Assembly (NCBI RefSeq): GCF_016086655.4
Contig: NC_052135.2
Coordinates: 54,299,671 to 54,363,670 of the forward strand
Length of the DNA: 64,000 nucleotides
Direction: 5' to 3'
Origin: Lepeophtheirus salmonis
Taxonomy: Eukaryota; Arthropoda; Copepoda; Siphonostomatoida; Caligidae
A program made the translations under genes and the position numbers. Shown here piece by piece: positions 46,126 to 58,472 of this stretch. Numbering within the stretch: position 1 is the stretch's first letter; each line of letters begins with the position of its first letter. The notes under the pieces are model-generated. The model ran no database searches. It was given only the letters and a program-made list of their open reading frames with translations, and had not been told where the DNA came from.

Positions 46126-48009
46126 TACAATAATATTCCAACGAAAAAAAAAAATGAATTGCTTATGATTATTATATCTATCAATTAGTCAATTATTTTA
46201 GTATGAAGTATAGGAAAACTTGTTTTAATCCCCTTACATATAAATTATATTAGTATATATTACTTGTTAAAAGCGAGTAAACATTACAATGTTTTTCCCA
46301 GCATTATTATTTTGAGCTGTAATCAACGCAACCTAACCAGCTTATTTTATGAAAATTCCTTAATAAGTAATAAAAACCAACTTGATCAATAATCAATAAA
46401 AAACGATCTTCTTTAAAGGCATTCTTTTTAAATTGAAAGTAAGGTATAATCTATAATTTATCCTAGGATATAAGCACATGTACAAAAAAATATATATATT
46501 AGCATCTAAGTAAAGTCCTTCATTTTGCTCAATTTCTTTGTAGTTATATACATTTTTTTTAAATTTTAATCATGATAAAGTGATAATAAATTCATTTTTC
46601 AAATGCTTACATTTTTTATCAATTTGCTATTTACTTTGATTTTCATCTCTATAGTACTTTCATGTCGAAATATCGGACTGAATTGTAGTTGTATCCTAAA
46701 AACTGGATTTTTTTAAAAAGCCTTTAAAAATTGAAAGTTCTCATGGTCATTTACGTATTCTACGGCTTAAATAACAATAATAAAAGTGGGGTTCAGCCTG
46801 GAGGCGCCCCAAAACCTTATTTTTGTTGCATAATATTATTGTTGCCAATAATTGGCTTATTACCAACTGATTTTGTGACATTTTTATATTAAATTTTTGA
46901 GGGAAAGGTTGCTATATATATTAAAGGCACGACGTACCTACCTCAAACCATTTATATATTTTCTATCCGTCACATTTATAGTATTTATACACATATATGT
47001 TTTTTCAAGATAAAGACAAGCTCGTATTATTTTTCTAACAAATTGATTGTGGATTATATTTGTATTCCTTGTCAAATTATTGTCAATTTCTATAAACAAA
47101 TTATGGTTATTAGCTTTTTTTGAGGCGCTGTACACTGTACTAAAAATAGTCAACATAGATTGAATAATAAAATAATGATATTCTTTGTTTGAAATATTAT
47201 ATCACAGCCAAAATAAGTATCTTAAATATAATAAATTTTCTTACAAATAGTATTACTTTTAGATATCTTAAATCATCATTGAAATTTGAATAATAAGCCT
47301 ATAAATGACTAAAACAGCTCTATGAAATTTTGAGCTGTATACAAATAAGGGTAACAATAAAATCTTTTTTTTTTAAGTAAATGGCTTAGGTTAAAAAATA
47401 GTCCTTAAATCTACAAAAAACATTTAAAAAAAGTTTCAGTAGTTTTGAAAAATATTTAGAGTTAGCTCAACAGCCTTAATAATTTGAACATTTACATTTT
47501 GAAAGAAAAAACTAAGTATTATTTTGATTTCTGTTCATATACCTCAAATTAAAGTTGTTTTTTTGTGTAAAAAAAACACAATTAAATTGAGGTTTTTAAA
47601 TTTACAGTAAAATATATTTTATTAATTTAGATCAAGACACTTTTTTATTTCTTTATCATATCGAAAGCCAACTATTGGGCTGATAAATTTGATAATTTGT
47701 AATTACGTTTAAATCGCATTAAATTTAGGAAAAAAAAATTTATAAAATTAAATGGCCGTAGTAACATTTTAATGACCTTTTTCACGCAAATTAACCATGT
47801 TAACTTATTTTTAACACATCAAACCAGTATTAAAAATCCAGGTCAACCTAGTCAAATATGGTACCTACAAAAATTATAAAAAAAATTTAAATTTTTAAGT
47901 TAATTTATTTTCAAACCAGTACATTTATATTTTTTTATAATATCATAGATATTAATAATTTTTAATTTCTTATTGTAAGTTTTGGACCAATACTAATGAC
48001 TTTTGGTTT
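46126..48009. other. AT-rich DNA, nothing recognised
   Basis: About 1.9 kb of A/T-rich sequence without believable frames. A single G/C-rich spot at 46792-46825 (GTTCAGCCTGGAGGCGCCCC) is reminiscent of the R5 tail. Confidence 0.45.
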
Positions 48010-49990
48010 GTATTTTCTTATTTGTATTGTTGTACATCCTACAATGGTCTTGAATTACTATTTGTAGAAGACATCGAAGTTGTGACTCGTCATTTCTTAT
48101 TAATCCACTATATTATGTGATGAGCGCCACTGCTCTTTCAGCAAGATCATTCCATAAGTGGAGCACAGCAACTTCATCTGATACATCTGTGTAGTCTTTC
48201 CTACTGTTCCAAAGTTCTGGGTCAACTTCTAAAAAACTATCATGCAGCTCCAAAATTTCCTGATTTTCTTTTTTTTAACTTCTTTGTGACAAATACATCA
48301 ATATTTTTGTGTATGAAATCATGTATTAAATTTTTGTCCTCCAGTACCTAACTTCGAAAGAGATATTTTTTTTCTTTTTATGATTAAACTTAGACTAGGA
48401 TAGAAGAAAGCGAGTCGAACGAGTTCCTCGGTGAAATACCATCTATATTCGGAAAATTTGTAATAACTGGACTTGTAAATATGTCTATTAATTGAAAAAT
48501 ATTTGATTAACAACTTCATTAGGCTGATTTTGTTCAAAAACCGCCATGATTAGAGTCCTGAGATTCATTGACCCAATTTTTATACGTACTCCTACAATCA
48601 AAACATAAACATCACGTAATCTTTGTTCGTCTCATGGAGTCAATTTGAATTCTAATCTAAATATCTATATCTTGAGACTATTTATTGCTTTTGAATGCCA
48701 ACAGACTGGGTGCATTGCACCAGACGATATGAACTTTACTCAACACTCAGGGGCATCGCCAAGAAATATAATTAATAGTTTTAATATTTATCAATTTTCG
48801 TCTATTTAATATTTTTTAAAGATTATCTTTTGCAATTTCAATAGTACAATCGTGTATACCTTCCAAAAGACTTGCCACCTCTTCTTTCTTCTGCAGTTCC
48901 AGCTTTATAGTTAGTTTTGTTGATTCATAACTAATTTTCTTTTTGAATCTTTTGAACACACGAACATGGCATCAATACACTCATGGAATACAGTTCCAAT
49001 AACTATTTCCATTATATGGTGTCTTCAAGCAAATGGTAGATGTTTTTTGGCTCGTAACTTTTCAAGTAGATTACAAATTCCATTATTGTTGTCGGTGTTT
49101 GAACTTATCATTTCAAAAAACATTGGTTTGTTTTACTAAATATGTATCCACTCTTTGTTGAAAAAAATGTACAGATTGTTTTAATTTTCCAATTTTCCAG
49201 GGTAAAAACTGTTCCTTGAGGCCATGAATATCTTCGAGCTGACAGTAGTATAGTTTCAATTGAATATAGCTTTTTTGCCATCCACCGAGCATTGTGAAGA
49301 GCTCCTAGTCTTTAAAAAAAAATTGAATGTCAGAGGTACTTCACCAAGATAAACAAGTGTGAGCTGAATTAATTCTTAATAGTCCCCTCATGAATAGTCA
49401 AACACTAAAGCTTGCTGCAGAGTGAAACTATCATATATTTTTAGGTGTTGGTATTTTTCTTATTGAAATATAATCGGTTTATTTTGTGGTTTAATATTTA
49501 AAAACTTTTTTTTAATCTTCCAAACAAAGAAACTTCCGGACTTTGTATTGTACTTCAATTTTCAATGCATCACAAGAATGTGTTAGCAATCTTTCTCCCA
49601 TAGATGTCTACAGGCAAGCCAAAACAACTTTCTCTTCAACAATCGTTGTATAGATTTGCAAGCCGCAGATAGTTTCACAGTGTTCGATACTGTTGTGTGA
49701 AAAACCATTTCCCTAACATTTTTGGTACATTTCCAATCACTCAATAAATTAAAAGTAGTCTTTGCAATTCTCTGGCTGAGTAAATCAAATGTTTTGTGTT
49801 GTAATGCAGGAACACCAAGTAGTTTTACTCCACCAATTCTCGAAACAATCAATCAATGAGGATTTTCAAGATTTTTCCGGAGTTTTTCATCATAGTACAA
49901 TGGATGGAGGTTTCCAGGAACTTCTGATTTGTTTGCAATACCAGTAACGATTTCATTACGATATTTGTGGGCTTAAGGCATAACTTAAAT
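48010..49990 (-). pseudogene. hAT-like protein relic (multi-copy invertebrate family)
   Basis: On the minus strand, from high to low coordinates: HPLYYDEKLRKNLENPH; GGVKLLGVPALQHKTFDLLS; MVFHTTVSNTVKLSAAC; LFWLACRH (49852-49583, one open frame); a tail block SPEVSLFGRLKKSF; LGALHNARWMAKKLYSIETI (about 49310-49250); YFTEELVRLAFF (about 48450-48415); ELHDSFLEVDPELWNSRKDY; and LHLWNDLAERAVALI (about 48165-48120). The order and spacing match an unnamed protein family I recognise from several invertebrates. The FDTTxSNT and CRHH motifs resemble the RNase H and CxxH elements of hAT transposases, so a transposon origin is likely. The acidic residue of FDTT is His here (FHTT). Stops and frameshifts are numerous. 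No introns or ends identified. Confidence 0.6.
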
Positions 49991-50603
49991 AAATCTTCTT
50001 TACGTCAACGTTGCTTGCGTTGATCAATGCCGTTATTCTTGTAAAGACTGTGACTTAAACATTATTCCTGACGTCAGACTCAACAACGTTGGGACTTTTA
50101 AGAATAACATGTTTTCAGAAACTTGTAGCTCCAGACTTAACAATTCGACGATGTTTTAGAGTGGTAAAAAAATATGACAAAGTGAAAAAAGAACAAAGGA
50201 AGAACGACGAATAGCACTGAAGACGATAAAAAAAGAACATTTTTTTGGGACTGATCCAGTCTGTACTTCTTTAAAAAAGGATTAGTCTTGGGAGTTGTTA
50301 TTATTTGACAATAAATTTTTTTTTGACCTGTTATCACTTGTGGAAACGAAAAATTGACACTGTCTGCATATTATTCTTGATTGCTTTATATCGTGACCGA
50401 TAATTTCATTTCCTGTCTTTTCATACATAATAATTTTATTCCTAGTATATTATTGCCCTCCAAAATTCATCGCCGAACATTTCATTATCACTTAGAAGAG
50501 GGATATTTAGTGACGTCATACGGTTATGGCTGTAAACTACTTAGTATTTTACAAACTATAGAGGAAGTCCTGGGCAATGAGCAGTCGGCTCTGGTAATAC
50601 ATG
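49991..50603. other. Possible upstream part of the hAT-like relic; no gene assigned
   Basis: The minus strand at 50110-50030 (SENMLFLKVPTLLSLTSG) may belong to the same relic but I cannot align it. A plus-strand frame at 50381-50617 (ending TIEEVLGNEQSALVIHGRRI) is unassigned and runs into the inverted repeat that follows. TGACGTCA lies at 50069-50076 and 50511-50518. Confidence 0.3.
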
Positions 50604-50791
50604 GGAGACGGATATGAATAACACAAGGTGTTTATGGATTAGAAATTACGTCATAAAAAATATTTTATAGGGAGTAGAAATGGAATCCCGATCCGTGGAT
50701 AATATTGATACCTTGGGATATAGAAGTGAATCTTTTCTTCTTCTTCGATTTTCCAAGGTATAAACACCATAAATTATTCATATCCGTCTCC
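50604..50791. repeat. Inverted repeat, 32-bp arms
   Basis: The left arm 50604-50635 (GGAGACGGATATGAATAA, then GGTGTTTAT) and right arm 50760-50791 are complementary at 28 of 32 positions; the four mismatches cluster in one five-base stretch. The arms enclose 124 bp. Outside the arms weak complementarity may continue. Compatible with a fold-back element or an old inverted insertion. Confidence 0.7.
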
Positions 50792-52602
50792 AATCCATCA
50801 TTAGTCATCGATGACTCACCACTCATCTCCTGTGTTGACTCTTCAGCCCTCCCTCTACAGGCCTACACAAAAACAAGTACTTTAGATACATTAACTGCAT
50901 GATATCACTAAATTTCCCTCTTCAAAGTGGGAATGAATGTCTGAGGATGAATTTTAATGGGAATGAAATCCCCTAGCACCGCTTTATATATTTTATACAA
51001 AACTATCAATGTACAATACAACCATTATTCAATCGCAAGGTGCTATTTCTATTTCACAACTAAGACAAGATTTTTTTTCAGGATGAATTTCTCCTAAACA
51101 AATCATCAGATTATAATAAAAACCAATGCCCAATGAAATCTAAACAATTTTTTTATTATTATTTAATATAATTGCATTTACTGTCAATAAAGACCTCGGT
51201 TTGATCTCAGAAACGATATAGTCAGGTTGTAACTTTCTTGATGACAGACTATAATGGCAGATTTCAGAATTTCTCCCTGAAACAATACTTTAGCTCTAAC
51301 TTTGTGTTGGAGGATGATACATTGGTGTGTTGCTCGACTACACTAAAATGTCCATGGATTGGAGGTGCAGTGAGCTTAGAAGTCAAAAACTGGGCCCAGC
51401 CATGTAAAAAATAAATAAAAAATAACAACCAGTTAAACGTTTTCTTTGTAGTGTGGCATGGAACAGTGTCTTGCTGTCAACTCAAGACTATTCCAGTTAT
51501 TTCCTGACTTTTCGGACAAAGGACCTGTCATTTGATCATATTAGTAATATCTCCAAACTTTGTTTATCTAAAGCGTTAACTACTCATTCAGAACTCATTT
51601 TCGTTTAATTTGATTTTAACTGCAGCTAAACAATATATTTAAAAGAACAGTGGTCCATGTTCGAACAGGCAGCCTCCCATAGTCCTAATAAAGAAACTTG
51701 AACATAAAGATACATCACATCAATAAAATGATTTTATACACTTATTATGAGATATTACTCAAGGTGAAGAATACCAAGAAACATAACTGATTCAAGGGGA
51801 GCGTCAAATTTTGTTGATACTCTATAAACAATGATTATTTTCTTGAGATTTCAATGTTGATTCCTGGTATTTTGAAAAAATAATCAAAGTATGTTATAAA
51901 ATTATGAGTGGTATCTCTACTGCCAGGGTTTTTTTATAAATAAATTGCAATTTCTGTTGTTCAAAAAGTATGGTTTATCTCCATTAATACTAATAATCTA
52001 AAATATTTTTTTAGAAATAACAATGAAGATTCAGGAACTGTTATTTGGAGTTGGGTTTGTACAAAAAATTCCTTTAATTTCACAATATACTACGTTTATT
52101 TGAGAGTAGACATTCAAACTTATTTTCAAATGAACAAGCTCAACATCAATCAAAACTTATTTATGTCCTTTTTTAGTAATGTTACAATTAATCATTTCAT
52201 AAACATGATATTAGTTTCTAAAGACTTTTAACCCTCTACATACAACAATTAACCAAAAAATATATAATATTATATCCTCATTTAATTAAATATCTTTGAT
52301 GAGGATAAGACGTAAAAGGAGATTGTGGTTTGGAACTTATATTAATTATGTCTCATTTACTTTAAGTATATATACTTCATTAATCAAAACAATACCTTTT
52401 GTAACATTTTTCTATTCTAAATATATCTTCTTCTCATGCTATATCCTCTTTCATATAAGGTATATCTATAAATACTGACCATTTGTATGTAAGATGTTAC
52501 TTGCACGGCTACAAAATACCAAATATGTATACTTTAATGGTATATATTAGTATTGGGACTTAATCTCAAAATCATCATTTTTGTTGAGCCGAACTGATTC
52601 TG
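50792..52602. other. AT-rich DNA; one unassigned coding-like stretch
   Basis: The minus strand at about 51410-51180 reads, with stops, FLTSKLTAPPIHGHFSVVEQ and SNTKLELKYCFREKF and SVIKKVTT. It looks like a decayed protein tail, but I cannot place it. The rest is AT-rich without signal. Confidence 0.35.
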
Positions 52603-53170
52603 TGTAGATGGTTCACAAAACGTGGACTGCAGAGGTTGCTTTAGAAATATACTATAATGTTATATTTAAAATAATAACTTTTTTTTTTAACTTGTAAAGA
52701 AGCCTTTTGCAAACATGGTCATTCAATATGACCATTTTCAGCATCAATCACAGCCTTTACACGTCGTCAAAAGATCTTACAGGAGTTGTCAACAAACTCA
52801 ACAGACAAGTTGTCTCATAGAATCACTATAGATGCCGTCAATGAGTCCAGATTTGGTTATGGAGTCTTGTTGGTTTCCCTCTCCAAAGTGCCCACACAGC
52901 AAAGTCCAGCAGATTCAAATCTGGCAAGGAAAGGGCCGCATCTCTTAATCATAATCTTGCCACCTCAACTTCAGGACTTAGGAGATCTGAGATGCACTGC
53001 CTTTTGCCTCTTGCTTACTCATGATGACGAGATGACGAAATGGTTATTTTAGTGTATTAATGAACAAAGAATGTCTGAACCAGAATGTCAAAAAATGATC
53101 ACTAAACCTTCTTAAATTTATGAGAAAATTAACATTAATTAACAGTCTACATTTTATTGTACATCCCTAC
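52603..53170 (-). mobile_element. Short mariner element, heavily deleted (about 570 bp)
   Basis: Ends: left about 52603 (TGTAGATGGTTCACAAAACG), right complement about 53170 (TAGGGATGTACAATAAAATG). Both are degenerate versions of the end at 28809 (CAGGGTTGGGTAGAAAAACG), and the adjoining 100 bp also match that copy. The minus-strand transposase keeps only a start (MSKQEAKGSASQIS, ATG at 53022), then after a large deletion SLPDLNLLDFAVWALW (third-Asp block) and, in another frame, NLSVEFVDNSCKIF and RRVKAVIDAENGHIE with a stop at 52719. This is the most reduced of the paired-end copies. Confidence 0.7.
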
Positions 53171-53319
53171 AGATTAATGTTTGATGACGTCATATTGGTC
53201 TCCAAATTGAGAACACATCGGTACTATATCAAGATTCTTCAATTAAATGTGGTGTATAAATAGGATAATAAATTGGAAGCATTTTCGGAGTATAAAATGA
53301 AATTATCAAAAAAAATGTC

Positions 53320-53535
53320 ATGGTAATCCTGACAATTTGAACAGTGCTTTAGAGAAGTGAAGCTCAAGTATCGTGACAGGTCGTTGGATTAGCTGTAAGA
53401 TGAAGAAAATAAACAAAGTCTCACTCAAACAATTACATAGACAGGAATTACTTCATTTTCGATCCTCAATTATACTCTGAATTCAACAAGCATCTCCACT
53501 TATAGGTGTCCATCAAATCCTCAAACTTAAATTAA
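53320..53535 (-). repeat. R1 repeat, reverse, partial
   Basis: Begins with the complemented 3' end (ATGGTAATCCTGACAATTTG), then AAGCTCAAGTATCGTGACAG, GATTAGCTGTAAGATGAAG and ATACTCTGAATTCAACAAGC. The 5' half is missing. Confidence 0.55.
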
Positions 53536-53569
53536 ATGTTTTGCATTAATCATATTTGTGCAACTCATA

Positions 53570-53740
53570 AATCAGAATACATGGGAATACGGTCCATAGA
53601 TCGATACCAAAAAAATCAGTCAATATTTATAAACGATTTAATTTCGGTCTAAAGACTGAGATCGAGCTTCGAACCTGAATATCACTACATTTATATCTGT
53701 TAAACAATTTCATCTCGGACCAAGTATCAAAACTAACACA
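53570..53740 (-). repeat. R3 repeat, reverse
   Basis: GGTCCATAGATCGATACC, TTTCGGTCTAAAGACTGAG and TCTCGGACCAAG are complements or variants of words in 14500-14840 and 31040-31210. Confidence 0.45.
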
Positions 53741-54030
53741 TATGAAATGTATGTAATCCAATCCCTTCTCTAACTATGCTATGGAGAAAAGGCACTTCTG
53801 ATTAAGTTTGACCAAATAAGTAAAATCTTAAGATTTGCAAATAATAAAAATGAAATGCAAGATTCAAATCCATATGGAATATACGTAAAATAAGGAAATA
53901 TTTTAAAAAAAAAAAAAAAATAGTTTAAAAAATGGAACAAAAAAAAAAGCTGAATTTTTCCATCCAATGCTTATTTCAAATATTACGAGTAAACCTACAA
54001 ACGTGTATATTTGGACATGATTTATTAACT
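53741..54030. other. AT-rich DNA, nothing recognised
   Basis: Long A runs at about 53905-53950. No gene seen. Confidence 0.5.
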
Positions 54031-54034
54031 ATTT

Positions 54035-54563
54035 GTGATGTTAGTCTGTTATAAAAGTAATCATTCATATGTTTATAGCAGATGTGGGCTGATATATCGG
54101 ACAAAATATCCCATATCTACATTGGATCGTAGAAAATTCTTAGAAATCATGTTATTTGCTCCGATATTTTATATACTCCCATCAGAAGAAAAGAAGGAAG
54201 ACAATCCGCATAGTTTTTTAATATTTGCTTTGGTACCTGACCTCCACAAATGAATAAATACAATTAACAATTTTATCAACTAAAAAATCGATTTTTTTTC
54301 TGAATCAGTTTTTCTTTTAATACACACTTTTAATATTGTATTTTTTTCCTCATCCGATGTTGATCATTTTTGGTGGACCTTTATTACTAGCTGGAGGTTT
54401 TCACCTGGAAGGAGCTTTTCAAATTATGGCCACTGAACAAAATAATCCATGGTATTCTTACTTATACCTATATATATGTCGTGATCAGTTTGAATTTTGG
54501 TTTGGTTTAATTTGGTTTCATTGCACAAACTCTAGAGTAAATTTTATTATTTTTGAACCATAA
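54035..54563 (+). other. Two open frames, possible exons of an unknown gene
   Basis: Frame 54035-54253 ends STLDRRKFLEIMLFAPIFYI, then LPSEEKKEDNPHSFLI and a stop. It is preceded by a plausible splice acceptor (GTTTATAG near 54079). Frame 54336-54563 contains MLIIFGGPLLLAGGFHLEGA followed by FQIMATEQNNPW and a possible donor (ATG/GTATTC, about 54453). Both look more protein-like than the surrounding noise, but I recognise neither and no matching acceptor precedes the second. They could be chance. Confidence 0.2.
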
Positions 54564-56977
54564 TTGGATATCAGACCATGTGTAATTTATACCAGAGAGA
54601 AAGAGGAGGGGGGAATATTTAGCCTTAATTTTCGGACGCAATATCATATTTTAAGTACTCTAGATTTGTATTGAAATTGTGGGGAAACATTAGATACTTT
54701 GTCAAAGGTCCTTGATGATGATCGCCTTACGAAGTTGAAACTTAAATGAAATGGCAAATTTTGTTTGATACTATCTTCCTTCAGGACATAGAAATTTGAG
54801 TATAAATCAACTGCAACAAATAAATAAATCTGAATCTTGCCCCATGTTATCTATTTTATTAAATGGTTGAATAATTTACTTCCAATAATAATTACTGCTT
54901 CTTTTTATTATGTGAATAGGCTAAACATGTCATAATTAATTGAATTATTCTATGGAAGAGGGATTTTGACAATTTATTTATGCATATCGTACACCTTCAC
55001 TCATAATTTATCTGGATGCCATCTGGGAAATGAATTTATACATAGCTACATCATTCAAAAAAAAAATCCAAAATATAAATAAGAATATTAAAAATACGCA
55101 TTATGATATTTGTATAGAAGTTTGATACCCTTCAGCAATAATTTTTCTACTGTTTTTTTGTCTTGTTTTTTAATTAAATTGTTTCCTTACCTCATAAACA
55201 GTTTCTCTTGTACAAATATAAATATTTTTGATTTGGACACTCTAAATAATCCCTAAATTTTATAACATCTACCACTTGCAATAACGCTTAGGACTGATCT
55301 CTGATATTTATTTGATTCAATTTGGAGGCTAATACATTGTTTCTGATCGTTTGAGTATCCGAAGTAGTTCGATGGCCTATAATTTGTTTTTCTTCAAAAT
55401 GACAAATCATGATTATATTCTTCTGTATTACTTGAAGAAAATAATTTTATTAAAGTTTTTGAATTTAAGTATCATAACTTTAAAACTTGAAACCTTTAAA
55501 TCACTTTTCAAACAGATAATTTCATTTAAAAATAAAAGGTAATTTTCAAGTGACTATAAAGGTAAAAAAACGGTCTTTGAATACTGAAACTTTTCAAATA
55601 TAACTTTTTCATCTATACACAACAGATGTCAATTAACAAATCCCCCAAAAAGCCAAATAAATTACTATAGTACACTTACAAAGATAAAAATTTGGAAAAA
55701 ATTAACCTTTTGTGTGAAATATTCAATATGACCTGAAAACCACACTTTACTAAATTAAAATATTATAAAGCTCCAAGCAGAAAAAGGGCTTTTATGATCA
55801 CAACAATTGCCAGTTTTTTCTCATTAATTTGAACATAAGCTTAAAAAATTCCACGCATATTTGGTTGAAAAATTAATTATTGACGTATGATGAAGGTGTT
55901 AATTTAAAAAAATTTCCTTTACCAAAATACTCCAATGATATATGACCATTAGAAAAATTGGGATAAAATTAAATTGTTATTTTTCATAAATTAATACTAA
56001 ATTTCTTGATGATATAATTTGGTAGAGAATCATTGCTAAGTTTGCTTGCAAATGAAGTAATGGAAAGTGGGGCTAATTGGTAGTGAGTTTAGTTTTTTCT
56101 AGTCTTTCACCAGCACTGACGTTGAATAACTACCAGTTAGTAATGCACAAGGTAGTAATTACACCATATCCTGAACTGTTACCTAGTTTATGAATTCACA
56201 ATTCATTAATTCGACAGTTCTACTTGAAATAGAGAAAATTTTACCTTTAGGACATAATATCGGCATCATCATGTATTTGCAATCTACATAAATCTTTGTT
56301 TGGTTTGTTAACTCAATAATGAGTAGCACAGTTAAATAAAACAGTTTCATTTTTCATTTAATTTATTGGAGATATTTTAAATGAACATTTCCATCATATA
56401 AATACAAATAAACATAGTAAGGTGGTTCTTATTGTGGAATTAAAAAATCACTGTCATTATTTTCATTCTCTGTTTCAGTTATAATAAGGAAAATATATTC
56501 TTATCCAAATGCAGCAATATTGTGGGAACTTATAAAAAAGTTAATTTTATTGGATTTGACGAAAAAGTTTACTCCAGACGATAATATTTCCGGGGTAGTG
56601 GGGATAGATCTTCCAGAATTGATTTAGCCTTAATATCGTCTATTTTTGTTAAGCAGGTTAAAAATGCTTGAATTAGACCAGATCTGTAAACCAATCACAA
56701 AATTATTGAAATAACTTTTCGTTTTATTCCCCACATTCATTAGTTTAAAGTTTCAAAATGGATATTAGGGGGAATGCAATTTCAAAAAGTTTCTAAATTC
56801 CAATCTTTTCAAAGGTCTTAGTTTTTTGTCTTATCGATGTGCTTATAAATTATTGTCTCATATTGCTGCTAAAACAGTACAAAAATTTATTAAATTACAC
56901 ATAAAGAAAGCAAATAGGTTCCAAAAGAGTCTTGAAAAAGTTTTAAATAGCTCCTCTGTTTATTTAATTTAAATTAC
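54564..56977. other. AT-rich DNA, nothing recognised
   Basis: About 2.4 kb with only short frames (such as 55351-55542) that lack any family resemblance. No repeats matched elsewhere in the window. Confidence 0.45.
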
Positions 56978-57900
56978 ATGACAGATTTGGTAAATTCATA
57001 CAGAATCTTTGACATTGCTGAAACTGAAATGAGAAGAAAAGTAAATTGCGAAATCAATCCCATTCTTGGAAACAAATATTTACCTCGCAAACATAATCAT
57101 ACAGCCACTACAATACAAAAAATTGTTGTTAACAATAGAACAATCGATAAACCTTATGAAGTATTACAATATTTCCATAAAAGATTCTCAGAGACTTTAG
57201 GCGGAGAGAGACTCAATTTCCCGAAGAAAAGGATACCCTCAAAGATTGAAGTATTAACCAAGGCTAAAATCATAAATAATATAAAGAATGATTTCAAGGA
57301 TTCCAAAGTATTGGTCCAGATGGCATTTGTGGGCTAATTTTCTCTCTCGCTCCTGAAGAAATTGCGCCATACCTTTTAAAAGTAGGAAAATCCATGGAGA
57401 AGTCTGGAAAAATGTCTCCTTCTCTTACAAAAGGAAGGAAAGATCTTAATACATAAACAGGGCGATGGCACAGATTTCAATCACTGGAGGTCCATCACAA
57501 TTTTAAATTAAGTTTACAGAATATTGTCTGGTGTTTTAGCTAAGCAAATTAAACTCATTTTAAACCAAAACATTAAAGATGAACTAAAAGTTGGTCTAAG
57601 AAAAAGAAAAATTACGGATATTTCACAAAATATAGCTACAGCAATTGAATCTCTTAATAGGAGTGGCAAGTTTGGTACATTGATTGCAATTGATTTTTGC
57701 AAAGTATTTGACTCTGCACGTCACTACTACATTATGAGATCTGTTAAAAGGTTACATCCTCAACGTTTTTTAATCCTGTCAGAGCTTTACTCGCTCTTCT
57801 ATAATTTCGTTGGATGGTAAAATGAGTGAACTCATTCTATTGAGAAAGAGCTGTAGACAAGGATTTCTTAGCCTTATGTTTTAAAAGTTGACCGTGATAG
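56978..57900 (+). pseudogene. Non-LTR retrotransposon (L1-like) reverse transcriptase relic
   Basis: Collinear RT blocks in shifting frames. 56978-57337: the linker before the RT, with IDKPYEVLQYFHKRFSETLG. 57310-57350: IGPDGICGLIFSLAPEE, the GPDGI block. About 57479-57510: NHWRSITILN followed by a stop, the N-x-RPISLLN block. 57524-57700: VYRILSGVLAKQIKLIL, then IAIDFCKVFDSA, the DFxKAFDS block with the first catalytic Asp. About 57850-57880: CRQGFLSLMF, the RQGxPLSP block. The FADD block was not found. The wording is L1/Tx1-like and differs from the relic at 8900-9648. At least three frameshifts plus stops. No endonuclease, 3' UTR or poly-A seen. Confidence 0.8.
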
Positions 57901-58470
57901 GCTTTAAACAATGTTTCCTTAATATTCATTTAAAAATACAGCAATTTTGTTTAATCACCAAGGCTCAAATATGATATGATTAATGATTTTGATGCAATCT
58001 ATATCGTCTACATGAAAAAGATGATATACAATATAAAGATTCCAATTTCCCATATTTAAACTTAATTTTATAAGAAAATTGTGTAAAATTGGATTTTTCT
58101 GAAATAAAAAAATATATAGTCTCATATGTACAAATATGTATAAAGGAAATCAATATTCTTATGGAATTTTCAATATATAGACACACTGACTTTTCCTTAA
58201 AAAATGAAAGGATTTCAAGGTCAAAACCTATTTTCAATCTTGTAGGTTTTATAAAAAGGGCACAGCTTGTATAAAAATAATTTTCCTTCCATATTTATTC
58301 TATTGATTTTTGATGTCTTGAAATTTTATTGAAGAAAAGTTTTACAAAAATTGAGATAATTAATCAACAAATGACTGTAAACGTACATATAATACTTAAA
58401 AATAAGTTCATTGGTTCACATGTTAATAATTTGATACATCTGTGTTACTTTATTAAAACATATTTCTGCC
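57901..58470. other. AT-rich DNA, nothing recognised
   Basis: Overlapping frames on both strands at 57980-58274 show no family resemblance. Confidence 0.5.
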
Positions 58471-58472
58471 TA

